49,820 bases of DNA from the NCBI GenBank assembly GCA_029008615.1, contig JAQXJI010000030.1, positions 1 through 49,820 of the forward strand, read 5' to 3'. Made by a program: the position numbers and the translations under genes. The stretch comes from Elusimicrobiota bacterium. Lineage in GTDB: Bacteria; Elusimicrobiota; Elusimicrobia; Elusimicrobiales; Elusimicrobiaceae. Below are positions 24,801-32,715 of this stretch, in pieces. The notes beneath the pieces were generated by a model. It was not told where the DNA came from. It was given only the letters and a program-made list of their open reading frames with translations, and searched no databases. Each line of letters begins with the position of its first letter. Position 1 is the stretch's first letter.

Positions 24801-26625
24801 CCTGCGGGATATCAAGTTCGCGTTTGGCGTCAAAAACTTTCTGGTCCTGCATACGGATAAATTCTTCCTGTTCGGGATTTATTTTATCGTTATGAGTGGT
24901 TTTGCCTATAACTTCTTCCGCTTTTTTGCCGAAGACTTCCTCGCACTTCTTATTCCAAAGGATATATTCCCCGGTATATTTTTTGGTGTATAAAGCTACC
25001 GGCAGATTATTGACTATTTCCTGCAAGAAGTTTTTATAATGGACGACTTCCCTTTCCCGCTCATAGGCGGAGCTTATGTCTTCCCCTATGGTTACGACCA
25101 TAAAAGGCTTGCCGGCTTTATCGTAGAGCGGCGATTTTACGGCCCTGATTACGCGTTTTTTGCCGTCGGAACCGATATATTCTTCCTCCGGGATATTTAT
25201 ACCTTTGCCGGTTTTAAGGACATTCAAATCGCGCTTCTTGTAGAAATTCTTTTTTTCTTCCGTTTCTTTTTCCGAAGGTTCCCCCGAAGTGCCGTAAACT
25301 TCCAGCGTTTTTTTATTGCGGAAGATAATATCCCCGTTGACGTCGCGGGCGTAAATGGCTACCGGAGCGTCGTTAAAAATCGTCTGCAAAATATTATAGG
25401 TTTTGCTGCCTTCCTGCTCTTGCAGGTATTTTTCCGTAATATCCTGCGCGATGGTCAGCACTCTTGAAGGAGAAGAAGGCGTTTCCGCCATAGGCACTTT
25501 TATCAAATCAAGCACCACTTTGTTGCCTTTCTTCGTTATATACTGCTCGCCGGGATACAAAACGACTTTCCCGTCTTTAAGTATTTCTTTTTCTCTGGCG
25601 GTATATCCTTTTGTTTGCTCTTTGCTTTCGTGTGCAAAACCGCGTTCGAAATCATTTTCCAAATCGTCTTCAAAAATTTCCGTGGTTTTCTTGTTCCAGA
25701 AAGAAACTTTGCCGTCTTCGTCGCGCGTATAGAAAGCCAACGGAGCATAATCCAAAATACTGCGCAAAAGATTTGCCGTTAAAGTGTTTTTTTCTTCCTT
25801 AAGCTTCCTGTCCGTAATATCTTCCATAACGCTGAGCATCATAGCTCCGCTGTTTGCGTCGGACAAAGGCACTTTGCTGCTGCGGAAAGTTCTTACAACC
25901 CCGGCTTTGTCTTTAAAAGAAATTTCGTTCCCTTCAAGCGGAGGAAGCCCCGTTTTAAATATTTGTTTGTCGCGGGCGGAATCTTCCTTAAAAATCTGTT
26001 TGGGGAGCTGTGCGGGAGATTCTGCAAAACCGCAGTTTGAACCCAACAATGCGCGGGCAGCATCGTTGGCCGTAAGAATATTGCCTTTATCGTCACGGAC
26101 GAAAGCCGCAAACGGCAAGGCCGAAAACAAAGCTTCCATATAGTTTTTGGAGCGCAAAACTTCCGCTTCCACATTCCTAAGATTATAAGCTTTATCATCC
26201 ACCTCGCTGATATTTACGGAAGCGTATTTTTCGGTTTTTCCTGCACCCAAATAAGACATATCCATTTTAACCTTAAAAGATTTCCCGTTAAATGCTATCC
26301 CGCAGGAAAACACCGCGCTGTCCTCAAAGCAAAAAACGTCTTCGGCCTTCTTGGAAAAAAGCGTATAATCGGCTTTGTTTGTCATATCCTGAACGCCGTG
26401 AGGCAAAACCGCCGTACCCAATAAATCAATAAACGCGTTATTGGCGTATACGATTTTGGAGTTTTGAGTTATTACGGCATAAGGTTGGTTTAATTTTGAA
26501 AATACTTGTACGGCCTCTTTCAACACCGCATCCGCGATATTGGCGGCATTTCGTTTTTTATTGTCGTTTGAAATAATATTTTTAACAGCTTTTAAAAAAT
26601 TGTTTTCGTTCTCAGTTTTAGACAT
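21880..26625 (-). CDS. Giant multi-PAS and GAF sensor protein without output domain
   Basis: A 1581-residue protein with no signal peptide or obvious membrane segment. I count about eleven PAS-type units, roughly at 44-150, 160-275, 280-405, 405-530, 530-655, 657-785, 785-915, 925-1045, 1045-1170, 1170-1275 and 1455-1570. A GAF domain sits at about 1285-1450. Several PAS units end with the usual VxxDIT(E/D)-type strand. No HisKA, HATPase, GGDEF, EAL, receiver or DNA-binding domain is visible. The GAF contains a CYRC pair that could bind a metal or act in redox. A histidine kinase lacking a sensor lies 114 bases upstream, so the two probably form a split sensor kinase. GGAGG precedes the start. 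Confidence 0.88.
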   Translation of the reverse strand: MSKTENENNFLKAVKNIISNDNKKRNAANIADAVLKEAVQVFSKLNQPYAVITQNSKIVYANNAFIDLLGTAVLPHGVQDMTNKADYTLFSKKAEDVFCFEDSAVFSCGIAFNGKSFKVKMDMSYLGAGKTEKYASVNISEVDDKAYNLRNVEAEVLRSKNYMEALFSALPFAAFVRDDKGNILTANDAARALLGSNCGFAESPAQLPKQIFKEDSARDKQIFKTGLPPLEGNEISFKDKAGVVRTFRSSKVPLSDANSGAMMLSVMEDITDRKLKEEKNTLTANLLRSILDYAPLAFYTRDEDGKVSFWNKKTTEIFEDDLENDFERGFAHESKEQTKGYTAREKEILKDGKVVLYPGEQYITKKGNKVVLDLIKVPMAETPSSPSRVLTIAQDITEKYLQEQEGSKTYNILQTIFNDAPVAIYARDVNGDIIFRNKKTLEVYGTSGEPSEKETEEKKNFYKKRDLNVLKTGKGINIPEEEYIGSDGKKRVIRAVKSPLYDKAGKPFMVVTIGEDISSAYEREREVVHYKNFLQEIVNNLPVALYTKKYTGEYILWNKKCEEVFGKKAEEVIGKTTHNDKINPEQEEFIRMQDQKVFDAKRELDIPQELISAQEGEIKIMHTVKTPLFFADGTPNCLLGISEDITAKSKMERQVYESRSKYSMLVENCREGILIIEQGKISFANKTLLTSLGYDEREPEGKTFSDLASASSKDAAKEFYDKISAGTAVNDYAFIKLDNKNKDEVFEFEVSASTAKYLGKKIVVMFLRNITKERGMEKAAKTKDDRFRSVFEGSHIPFIILQHNGYIYEMNRAARDILGFTPEDRPLYGSIFIKPGLPLKARRAMSAAEPCVFEGEINFDRIKKTVSGINKSGVLPLKVYMTPINERTLSGGKNVCDYVLQLSLEKNGKETGPEDGKAISEDVLTYQDAVLLCSKEGLILKCNNRAEQLFGTSFSNLYSKPLSSLFTPHDEAAIELDINELYSHGAVKSRDYKIKKGEGSGVEVEANAVLAKDNNFLISFRNVSAKKQLLDVLDERSQYAHALVQVSDSALLECDIKDGNFSSFTKVNEAACSFTGYSMEQLLKLSLADLLLDKERKEEKKVKAYLASKAELLKSDKPICFEAMINVKEKAKASIVRISGFKAASLQKAVVMIRDASKERMLASELDYKLKELKGVKNILPGLYIKLDSKGIIQEYQTAEAGYDIAVFPSDWLGHNIQEFLTKEEGSLLLENIKQAYGGGVPVQTSFSMQSGGETKFYEASISRLEGEESVVMLVENVDRRKGLENKIHHLYDFSSRKQNSFVENMKDVLEYGKQIFGAEIGLVMHLSGRNRDKILINYATENPYEINKDLETPLEECFAPIKEGKIVAVRDTSILNCYRCLHVKREISSIIAAPLYIAGKVEGAIAFVSVKKNTMPITDEDKSFIGFIGGLMSMALEIRQNKKAVDNSLGALRRLASSLDVPAAIIDENFRVKNLNGVMRSICGIYDMVEAEDQNIFVKFAYDSLKAEGDFKSAYKTSKGGVFDFLFDINVADGTKINLMWHVVEIKDGKGLVKGFLLASESVNNIASLRPFLQGPLYHL

Positions 26626-26739
26626 AAAGAAGCCTCCGCGCGGCGTCTTAGCACAACGCCCTTAATGATACAATATTAAAAATTTAGGTTTTATACAAGA
26701 ATAAACATCATTCTTTATTACAAGCAAAATTCGGTGCCG

Positions 26740-27624
26740 TTAATGAGTCAAAGGCAGTACAACCCAAAAAGTGGATCCGGCGCCCCTGTCCGCGCTGTCC
26801 GCACCGATAACGCCGCCGTGGCCGGCAACGATTTCATCGGCGATCGCAAGGCCCAAACCCCACCCCTGTCGTTTAAAATCGTCTTCGATAAAATCGGACT
26901 GCTGAAACTTGTTAAAAATTTTACTTCTGTCAATATGAGTAATGCCAACTCCGTCATCCTTAATCAATATTTTAACGGAATTTCCTTCAAGCGAATATTT
27001 TATATCCACCGAGCCGCCCTGCCCGGTAAATTTAAGAGCGTTGCTGAGCAAATTGTTAAAAACCTGCTCCAAACGGAAACGATCGGCTTCTATAACAATT
27101 TCTTCCGGATAGTCTATAAGAGTAAGATTGATTTCCTTATGCTCCGCTACGGCTTGATATTGCTTAAATATGCCGGAAATAAGATCGTTAAAAACAAATC
27201 GCGTAAAAGTCAGCCTGACTTTACCGCGCTCTGCGGATGAAACATCGGATAAATCATTGGTAAGCTTTTCTATGTTTCTTGAAGCCTTGTCAATATTATC
27301 CAGCAATTTTAAATCTTCTTTGCCCAAATTATCCCTCAGCAAAGAAGAATATCCGTTAATCAAAGTAAGAGGCTGTTTTAAATCGTGGGCAACTACGGAA
27401 ATAAACTTTGAACGCATTTCGTTTACGCGCTCCAGATCTTCCTTTTTCTGAATAGTTCCCATCAAGTTGCGGGTCAATGATTTTATGCGTTTGCCCAAAT
27501 CGCCGGAGTTTACTTTTTCCGTATGCAAACGAAGCTCCGTCCTTATCAAAACGACGATAAGAAAACAGGAAAGAAAAAAGAAAAACAATGCCGAAATTAA
27601 AGCCGCAGCGGTATATATATCCAT
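26740..27624 (-). CDS. Membrane-anchored sensor histidine kinase with no sensor domain
   Basis: A 294-residue histidine kinase. A single N-terminal membrane segment (about 5-27) and a short charged helix lead directly to a HisKA domain with the phosphoacceptor His80 (VVAHDLKQPL). The HATPase domain shows the N box NNLLSNALKF near 190-199, DDGVGI and the GWGLGLAI glycine box. There is virtually no periplasmic or PAS input region. It precedes the giant PAS/GAF protein and follows tsaC by 20 bases. No response regulator is encoded in the window. Sensing is probably supplied in trans by the neighbouring PAS protein. Confidence 0.92.
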   Translation of the reverse strand: MDIYTAAALISALFFFFLSCFLIVVLIRTELRLHTEKVNSGDLGKRIKSLTRNLMGTIQKKEDLERVNEMRSKFISVVAHDLKQPLTLINGYSSLLRDNLGKEDLKLLDNIDKASRNIEKLTNDLSDVSSAERGKVRLTFTRFVFNDLISGIFKQYQAVAEHKEINLTLIDYPEEIVIEADRFRLEQVFNNLLSNALKFTGQGGSVDIKYSLEGNSVKILIKDDGVGITHIDRSKIFNKFQQSDFIEDDFKRQGWGLGLAIADEIVAGHGGVIGADSADRGAGSTFWVVLPLTH

Positions 27625-27644
27625 AATCTTATATTAACAAATTA

Positions 27645-28262
27645 TCAGGATTTAGAAAGCAATATTTCCAAATCTTCTTCTTTAAGCGCGCCGCGCCGGA
27701 GGATTTTGGGAGGGCGGAAGGTAAAATCTATCACAGAAGAAGGCCCCGCCTTTAAAAAACCGCCTTTTATTATTATATCGGCTTTGCCCCCAAAAACGGA
27801 AATCACATCTTCCTCCCGCTCCAAAGTCGGCAAACTGTGCATATTTGCGCTGCTGGCGTATAATGGGCAATTTGTCAGCTTAAAAAGTTCCGCCGTAAGC
27901 GTGCCGCCCGGCACGCGCAGGCCGACGGTATCAAGCCCGCTTAACTCCTTTCCAACGCAAGAAGCGGGCAATACGGCCGTCAATGCGCCCGGCCAAAATC
28001 GAATAGCGGATTTGAGGCCTTGGCAAGGCTCGGCCAAAAGCGGTGCTTGCTCAACGGAGCAAAGTATCTGTGCAGGTTTTTCAGGAGGATTTTTTTTGAC
28101 CTCGTTTAAAATCCGCAAAAAGCCCTTCTTGCCGCAAACAACCAATCCGTAAACGGTATCGGTGGGAATAATCGCCGCCGCGCCGTTTAAAAGAGCATTT
28201 GCGATATATGAGAATTCTTCCGTTTTAAGAGAGGATAAAGCGAATATTTCAGTCTTCTTCAT
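27645..28262 (-). CDS. tsaC: Threonylcarbamoyl-AMP synthase (Sua5/YrdC family)
   Basis: A 205-residue YrdC-fold enzyme making L-threonylcarbamoyladenylate for the t6A37 modification of tRNAs reading ANN codons. The PTDTVYGLV motif, KNPPEKPAQ in the nucleotide-binding region, WPGALTAVLP and the GLRVPG segment are characteristic. It lacks the extra C-terminal domain of long Sua5 proteins, so it is the short TsaC form. The start overlaps the end of rsmI by 14 bases. Confidence 0.93.
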   Translation of the reverse strand: MKKTEIFALSSLKTEEFSYIANALLNGAAAIIPTDTVYGLVVCGKKGFLRILNEVKKNPPEKPAQILCSVEQAPLLAEPCQGLKSAIRFWPGALTAVLPASCVGKELSGLDTVGLRVPGGTLTAELFKLTNCPLYASSANMHSLPTLEREEDVISVFGGKADIIIKGGFLKAGPSSVIDFTFRPPKILRRGALKEEDLEILLSKS

Positions 28263-28953
28263 TATCTTCTTCCGTCAGATTTTCCGCGCCGGAAGGGGCA
28301 AGTATAAGCACAAATTCCCCCAAAATCTTTTTACGCGCGGAAAGATTTTCGGCCACTTCCGAAACCGTACCGATTATATATTCCTCAAAAGTCTTGCTGA
28401 GTTCGCGCGCCGCCGCGGTACGCAAATCCGGGCCTATACCTGCTTTAATTATTTCCAACAGTTTTACTATTCTGTACGGCGATTCGTAAATTATGACCGG
28501 TTTTTCAAGTGCCAAAGCAGCCTTAACCATTTTAAGGATTTTACCGGGTTTTCTGGGCATAAAACCCAAAAAAGTAAATCCTCCGCCGCCAAAACCCGCG
28601 CCGCTTAAAGCGCAGGCCGCGGCCGTAGGGCCGGGCAAAGCCGTAACTTTTACGCCTTCTTCCCGCGCGGCTTTCACCAAACGCCAACCGGGATCGGAAA
28701 CGCAGGGCGTACCGGCGTCGGAAACCAAAGCGCAGTTTTTTCCGCTTTTTAACAGACCTACCAAACGCGAAAGCGCGGAAGGGTCGTTTTCGTTATACCT
28801 CAAAGTTTTTACACTTATTCCGTAAGCGGAAAGGAGTTTACCCGTTTGGCGGGTATCCTCGCAAAGTATATAATCCGCGCTTTTTAAAGCGTCAAGCGCG
28901 CGCAAAGTAATATCCTGCAAATTTCCTATTGGGGTGGGTACTATGTAAAGCAT
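28249..28953 (-). CDS. rsmI: 16S rRNA (cytidine1402-2'-O)-methyltransferase
   Basis: A 234-residue SAM-dependent tetrapyrrole-methylase-fold protein. The start IVPTPIGNLQDITLRA and the CEDTR motif are diagnostic of RsmI, as are VSDAGTPCVSDPG and LPGPTAA. It methylates the ribose of C1402 in the 16S rRNA decoding centre. The start lies five bases from an extended -10 element, so the mRNA may be leaderless. It heads an apparent operon with tsaC, the histidine kinase and the PAS protein. Confidence 0.95.
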   Translation of the reverse strand: MLYIVPTPIGNLQDITLRALDALKSADYILCEDTRQTGKLLSAYGISVKTLRYNENDPSALSRLVGLLKSGKNCALVSDAGTPCVSDPGWRLVKAAREEGVKVTALPGPTAAACALSGAGFGGGGFTFLGFMPRKPGKILKMVKAALALEKPVIIYESPYRIVKLLEIIKAGIGPDLRTAAARELSKTFEEYIIGTVSEVAENLSARKKILGEFVLILAPSGAENLTEEDNEED

Positions 28954-28958
28954 AATTT

Positions 28959-28967
28959 ATTATATCA
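28959..28967 (-). promoter_or_regulatory. Extended -10 element abutting rsmI
   Basis: On the minus strand the sequence TGATATAAT ends five bases before the rsmI ATG. No good -35 box is at 16-18 bases. The predicted transcription start would fall at or next to the start codon. Confidence 0.5.
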
Positions 28968-29037
28968 AACGCGCGGGGTAATTTTATAGAATATATAAAT
29001 ACGAAAAGTTGAACATACGGAGGAAGAAGTTAACTAA

Positions 29038-30429
29038 ATGAAAATTAAAATCAACACCACGGTAATCTTGGCCGTTATCATAACGCTTACGGCCGTATGC
29101 ACCTGGTTTATACCGGCGGGCTCTTACGAAAAGCAGCTCGTTGACGGAAGAGACGTCCTCGTAGAAGGATCTTTCCACTATATAGAAAATTCGCCGCAGT
29201 CGGTCTTTGAAGTTTTAAAAGCGCCGATGCAGTCTTTCGCGCGCTCCACCACGGCCGAGATTATGGCTTTCCTTTTAATCATCGGCGGCGCGTTTATGAT
29301 TATTGAAAAGACTGGCGCGATTACCGCCGCAATTACGCGGGCCAGCGCGATATTTATGAAGTACCCCGGCCTGAGAAGTTTATATATACCCGTCAGTATG
29401 GTGTTGTTTTCCATAGGCGGGGCGACTTTCGGAATGTCCGAAGAAGTGTTGATTTTTATACCGATATTTATTCCGCTGTCAATATCATTGAAGTATGACT
29501 CCCTTATCGGCATATCCGTGCCTTTTTTGGGTGCATCGGCAGGTTTCGCCGGTGCGTTTATGAATCCTTTTACGCTCGGCATAGCCCAGGGCATAGCGCA
29601 GCTGCCTTTATATTCCGGGTTGGGCTTAAGGACGATAATCTGGGCCTGCGCCACGGCGGCGGCGATAATATTCGTAATGCTTTACGCCAGAAAGATAGAA
29701 AAAAATCCCGAAGCCAGCCTTACCTATGAATTTGACCGCCAAAAAATCAAAGAATTGGATCTTAACAATCAAACCGAAGTCGTTTTTACTTTAAAACATA
29801 AATTGGTTTTGGCCGCTTTCGCCGCAACGATGATTTTACTCGTCGTCGGCGTGCTTAAATACGAGTGGTACATCGTGGAAATCGGCGCACTCTTTTTGGG
29901 CTTGGCCATAGTCGCCCCAGTTTTGGGCGGGCTTAAAGTGAGCGAAGCCACTTCCGCTTTTTATGAAGGCGTAAAAAGTATGGCGGAAATAGTGTTTCTG
30001 CTGGCTTTGGCGACCGCAATAATAATAGTGGCGGAAAACGGTCATATTTTAGACAGCATTTTGCATTATATGGCGGGTGTAATTTCCGAATTAAATTCAA
30101 CGGTGGCTTCTTGGGCGGCGTTTATTATGCAGGCCGTAATAAACTTCTTTATCCCCTCGGGTTCAAGCAAAGCCGTGCTTACTATGCCGATACTTGCGCC
30201 GCTTTCGGATCTTATCGGAATCTCCAGGCAGACTATGATTTTAGCCTATCAGTTCGGCGACGGCTGGACTAACGTCTGCATACCTACAAGCGCGGTTGTA
30301 CTCGGCGTAATCGGTATGGCGAAGCTGCCTTTTCAAAAATGGTTTCGCTTCGTAATGCCGCTTGTGGGATTTTGGTTTGCGATGTCTTTCGTGTTCTTGG
30401 CGATAGCAAATTATATAAATTGGCAATAG
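29038..30429 (+). CDS. yfcC: YfcC/DcuC-family membrane carrier
   Basis: A 463-residue polytopic inner-membrane protein with about 11-12 hydrophobic segments. The FIPAGSYEK start, FSIGGATFGMSEE and the second half with NFFIPSGSSKAVLTMPI match the YfcC branch of the C4-dicarboxylate anaerobic carrier superfamily, often annotated as basic amino acid or peptide-related transporters. The exact substrate is unknown. GGAGGAAG lies a little far (about 14 bases) upstream of the ATG. It is followed immediately by a UUCG-loop terminator. Confidence 0.9.
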   Translation: MKIKINTTVILAVIITLTAVCTWFIPAGSYEKQLVDGRDVLVEGSFHYIENSPQSVFEVLKAPMQSFARSTTAEIMAFLLIIGGAFMIIEKTGAITAAITRASAIFMKYPGLRSLYIPVSMVLFSIGGATFGMSEEVLIFIPIFIPLSISLKYDSLIGISVPFLGASAGFAGAFMNPFTLGIAQGIAQLPLYSGLGLRTIIWACATAAAIIFVMLYARKIEKNPEASLTYEFDRQKIKELDLNNQTEVVFTLKHKLVLAAFAATMILLVVGVLKYEWYIVEIGALFLGLAIVAPVLGGLKVSEATSAFYEGVKSMAEIVFLLALATAIIIVAENGHILDSILHYMAGVISELNSTVASWAAFIMQAVINFFIPSGSSKAVLTMPILAPLSDLIGISRQTMILAYQFGDGWTNVCIPTSAVVLGVIGMAKLPFQKWFRFVMPLVGFWFAMSFVFLAIANYINWQ

Positions 30430-30435
30430 TTTAAC

Positions 30436-30459
30436 CGGGGGCTTCGGCCCCCGCTTTTT
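30436..30459 (+). terminator. UUCG-loop terminator between carrier and symporter genes
   Basis: CGGGGGC (30436-30442) and GCCCCCG (30447-30453) pair perfectly around a TTCG tetraloop, followed by five T residues at 30455-30459. It ends at the base before the first possible start codon of the symporter gene. Confidence 0.85.
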
Positions 30460-31890
30460 ATGTTTACATCAAAAATAAACGTCCTTGATTTTATCAACTC
30501 CGCGGATATGTCCGTATTTACGGCGGTGCTTGCGCTTACCGTAGGTATGGTAATTTACGGGCATACCCGCCGCAAAAAAAACTCTAACAGCTTGCTTGAT
30601 TATATGCTTATGGGACGGCAGCTGACTTTGCCGCTCTTCGTAACCACTTTGGCCGCAAGCTGGTACGGCGGAATCTTCGGCGTAAACGAAATAACTTTCA
30701 ACTACGGCATACACAATTTTGTAATTCAAGGGGCTTTTTGGTATGTTGCTTATATAATATTCGCGCTGTTTCTGGCAGCAAAAGTAAAACAGCACCAAAG
30801 TATGACTTTGCCGGATTTGGCGCATAAAATGTTCGGCCCGAAATCCGCAAAAACTTCCGCCGTATTCACTTTTTTTAACATACTGCCGATAAGCTACGTT
30901 TTAAGTTTGGGGATATTCCTTAATTTGGTTTTCGGCATATCGGTTATATGGGGAATGATAATCGGCACTTTGTTCGTATCATTATATTCGGCTTGGGGCG
31001 GGCTTAGAGCAGTAGTCTTTTCCGACGTAGTGCAATTTGCGGTAATGTGCATAGCGGTATTTACGGTATTGATGTTTTCTTTATGCAATTTCGGCGGAAT
31101 TGAATTTTTAAAAGCCAATTTGCCCCCCTCTCACTTTTCAATTACCGGCGGAAACGGGTGGCTTAACACTTTAATTTGGGGCGCAATAGCCTTGGCCACA
31201 TTGGTGGATCCGGCGTTTTACCAAAGATGTTTCGCCGCAAAAGACGTAAAAACGGCCCGCAACGGTATTTTGATTTGTACCCTGATATGGTTCTGCTTTG
31301 ACGTTTGCACTACGGGCGGCGCGCTATACGCGCGGGCTTTGCTGCCGGACGCTTTGCCTGCCCACGCTTATTTTATATACGCGGTTCAGCTTCTTCCGCA
31401 CGGGCTGCGCGGCTTTTTTATAGCGGGCGTTTTAGCCGTAATACTTTCCACGTTGGATTCTTTTTTGTTTATAGCTTCAAACACAATAGCTTACGATTTG
31501 CTTAAAAACAAATTCAAAAACAAACTGCTGCTAAATCAAATTTCGTTTTTTATAATAGCGGCTTTGGCGATTTTGCTTGCCGTATTTTTTGAAGGCAATT
31601 TCAAAAAAATTTGGTTTACGCTCGGTTCTTATATGTCGGCCTGCCTTTTGATACCTATGCTGGGCGGATATATTTGTCCGGGTAAAATAAAAGACGGCGT
31701 TTTTACTTTTTCCGCTTTGTCTTCCGCCGCGCTGATTACGGTATGGAATATCCTGCCCAGAAGCGGCCTTGCACAGCAGATAGACGGATTTTATATAGGC
31801 TTAGTAGTCAGCTTGATTATAATAGGTTCAAATATTTTAAAAGTGAAATATGAAGAAAATAAATTCCATACTGGTAATAGCCGGCGCTAA
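30460..31890 (+). CDS. Sodium:solute symporter, candidate thiamine or precursor transporter
   Basis: A 476-residue SSS-family permease with about 13 membrane segments. DYMLMGRQLTLP, ASWYGGIFG (sodium-site helix) and YSAWGGLRAVVFSDVVQF are typical of the family. Its 3' end overlaps thiamine pyrophosphokinase by 41 bases, and SSS-type transporters have been predicted for thiamine precursors (ThiV) elsewhere, so a thiamine-related substrate is inferred. The ATG at 30460 directly follows a terminator T-run and has no ribosome binding site; the ATG at 30508, just before the first membrane helix, is an alternative. Confidence 0.88.
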   Translation: MFTSKINVLDFINSADMSVFTAVLALTVGMVIYGHTRRKKNSNSLLDYMLMGRQLTLPLFVTTLAASWYGGIFGVNEITFNYGIHNFVIQGAFWYVAYIIFALFLAAKVKQHQSMTLPDLAHKMFGPKSAKTSAVFTFFNILPISYVLSLGIFLNLVFGISVIWGMIIGTLFVSLYSAWGGLRAVVFSDVVQFAVMCIAVFTVLMFSLCNFGGIEFLKANLPPSHFSITGGNGWLNTLIWGAIALATLVDPAFYQRCFAAKDVKTARNGILICTLIWFCFDVCTTGGALYARALLPDALPAHAYFIYAVQLLPHGLRGFFIAGVLAVILSTLDSFLFIASNTIAYDLLKNKFKNKLLLNQISFFIIAALAILLAVFFEGNFKKIWFTLGSYMSACLLIPMLGGYICPGKIKDGVFTFSALSSAALITVWNILPRSGLAQQIDGFYIGLVVSLIIIGSNILKVKYEENKFHTGNSRR

Positions 31891-32479
31891 AGGCGAAAAT
31901 AAAAATTTTTTAAAAGAAGAAGCAAAAAAATATGATTTTATCCTGGCTTTGGATTCCGGTGCGGACACCGCTTTAGAGGCAGGCTTTGAGCCGGATTTGG
32001 CGTTGGGCGATTTGGATTCCGTTTCCGAAGAAGCCAAAGCGAAACTCGGCAAAGAAAAACTTTTTAAAATAAGCCGTCAGGATAACACCGACTTGGAAAA
32101 GGGCCTTTCTTTCTGCAAAGTTATAAAACCTCAAAAAGTTACCATAGTATGCCTTTCGGGAGGGCGGCTTGATTTTACTTTGAGCAATTTCCTTACTTTG
32201 TTTAACTTCATAAGAAATTTTGAGATTGAAGTAAAGTCGGACGCTTGGCGAATATATCCCCTGAGAAAGAGCGGCATTTTTGAAGCCGTAAAAGGTGCAA
32301 AAGTCAGCCTTATACCTCTTACGCCGATTAAAGATATAACGCTTAAAGGGCTTAAATACGGCTTAAAAAACGATACCTTAAAAGTCGGTCAGCTGGCGGT
32401 AAGCAATACTGCGGTCAAAGAAGAAATCTCCATTGATTTTAAAAGCGGAAAACTGCTTTTAATGATTTATAATCCTTAA
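31850..32479 (+). CDS. thiN: Thiamine pyrophosphokinase
   Basis: A 209-residue enzyme converting thiamine plus ATP to thiamine pyrophosphate and AMP. ALDSGADTALEAG, LGDLDSV and QDNTDLEKGL carry the conserved acidic residues of the catalytic site, and the C-terminal half shows the beta-sandwich thiamin-binding region (GGRLDFTLSN). It starts within the end of the symporter gene, implying translational coupling. Using preformed thiamine via salvage would fit a host-associated lifestyle. No TPP riboswitch is visible upstream. Confidence 0.92.
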   Translation: MKKINSILVIAGAKGENKNFLKEEAKKYDFILALDSGADTALEAGFEPDLALGDLDSVSEEAKAKLGKEKLFKISRQDNTDLEKGLSFCKVIKPQKVTIVCLSGGRLDFTLSNFLTLFNFIRNFEIEVKSDAWRIYPLRKSGIFEAVKGAKVSLIPLTPIKDITLKGLKYGLKNDTLKVGQLAVSNTAVKEEISIDFKSGKLLLMIYNP

Positions 32480-32663
32480 TTATTCGGTAAAGCATAAAGC
32501 AAACTCCTACGACGGGCAGCATCTCTCCCCCAGCCGTAAAGCCACAAATAAAATTATACGAATCAAATAATATTTAGATAAACAATATAAGACAGCGTAA
32601 AAGCGACGAACAAATATCCTTTGGGCAGTAGACTGTTTTAACAAAACACATTTAACGGCATAC

Positions 32664-32700
32664 AAAAATCCCCCGATTAAAAACCGGGGGATTTTATTTT
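32664..32700. terminator. Bidirectional terminator between thiN and the ankyrin gene
   Basis: AAAATCCCCCG pairs with CGGGGGATTT through an 11-bp stem, with A-run on one side and T-run on the other. It serves convergent genes. The preceding 32480-32663 shows no gene. Confidence 0.88.
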
Positions 32701-32715
32701 CGTTTCAATTTAAAA

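Noticed and set aside
21880-26625. Giant PAS protein as a hybrid histidine kinase
   Set aside because: No HisKA or HATPase motif exists in the chain; the last 120 residues read as another PAS-type unit.
28954-30510. TPP riboswitch for the symporter-thiN module
   Set aside because: Searched by eye for the CTGAGA and ACCTGATCTGGATAATGCCAG-type conserved segments upstream of both plus-strand transporters; none found.
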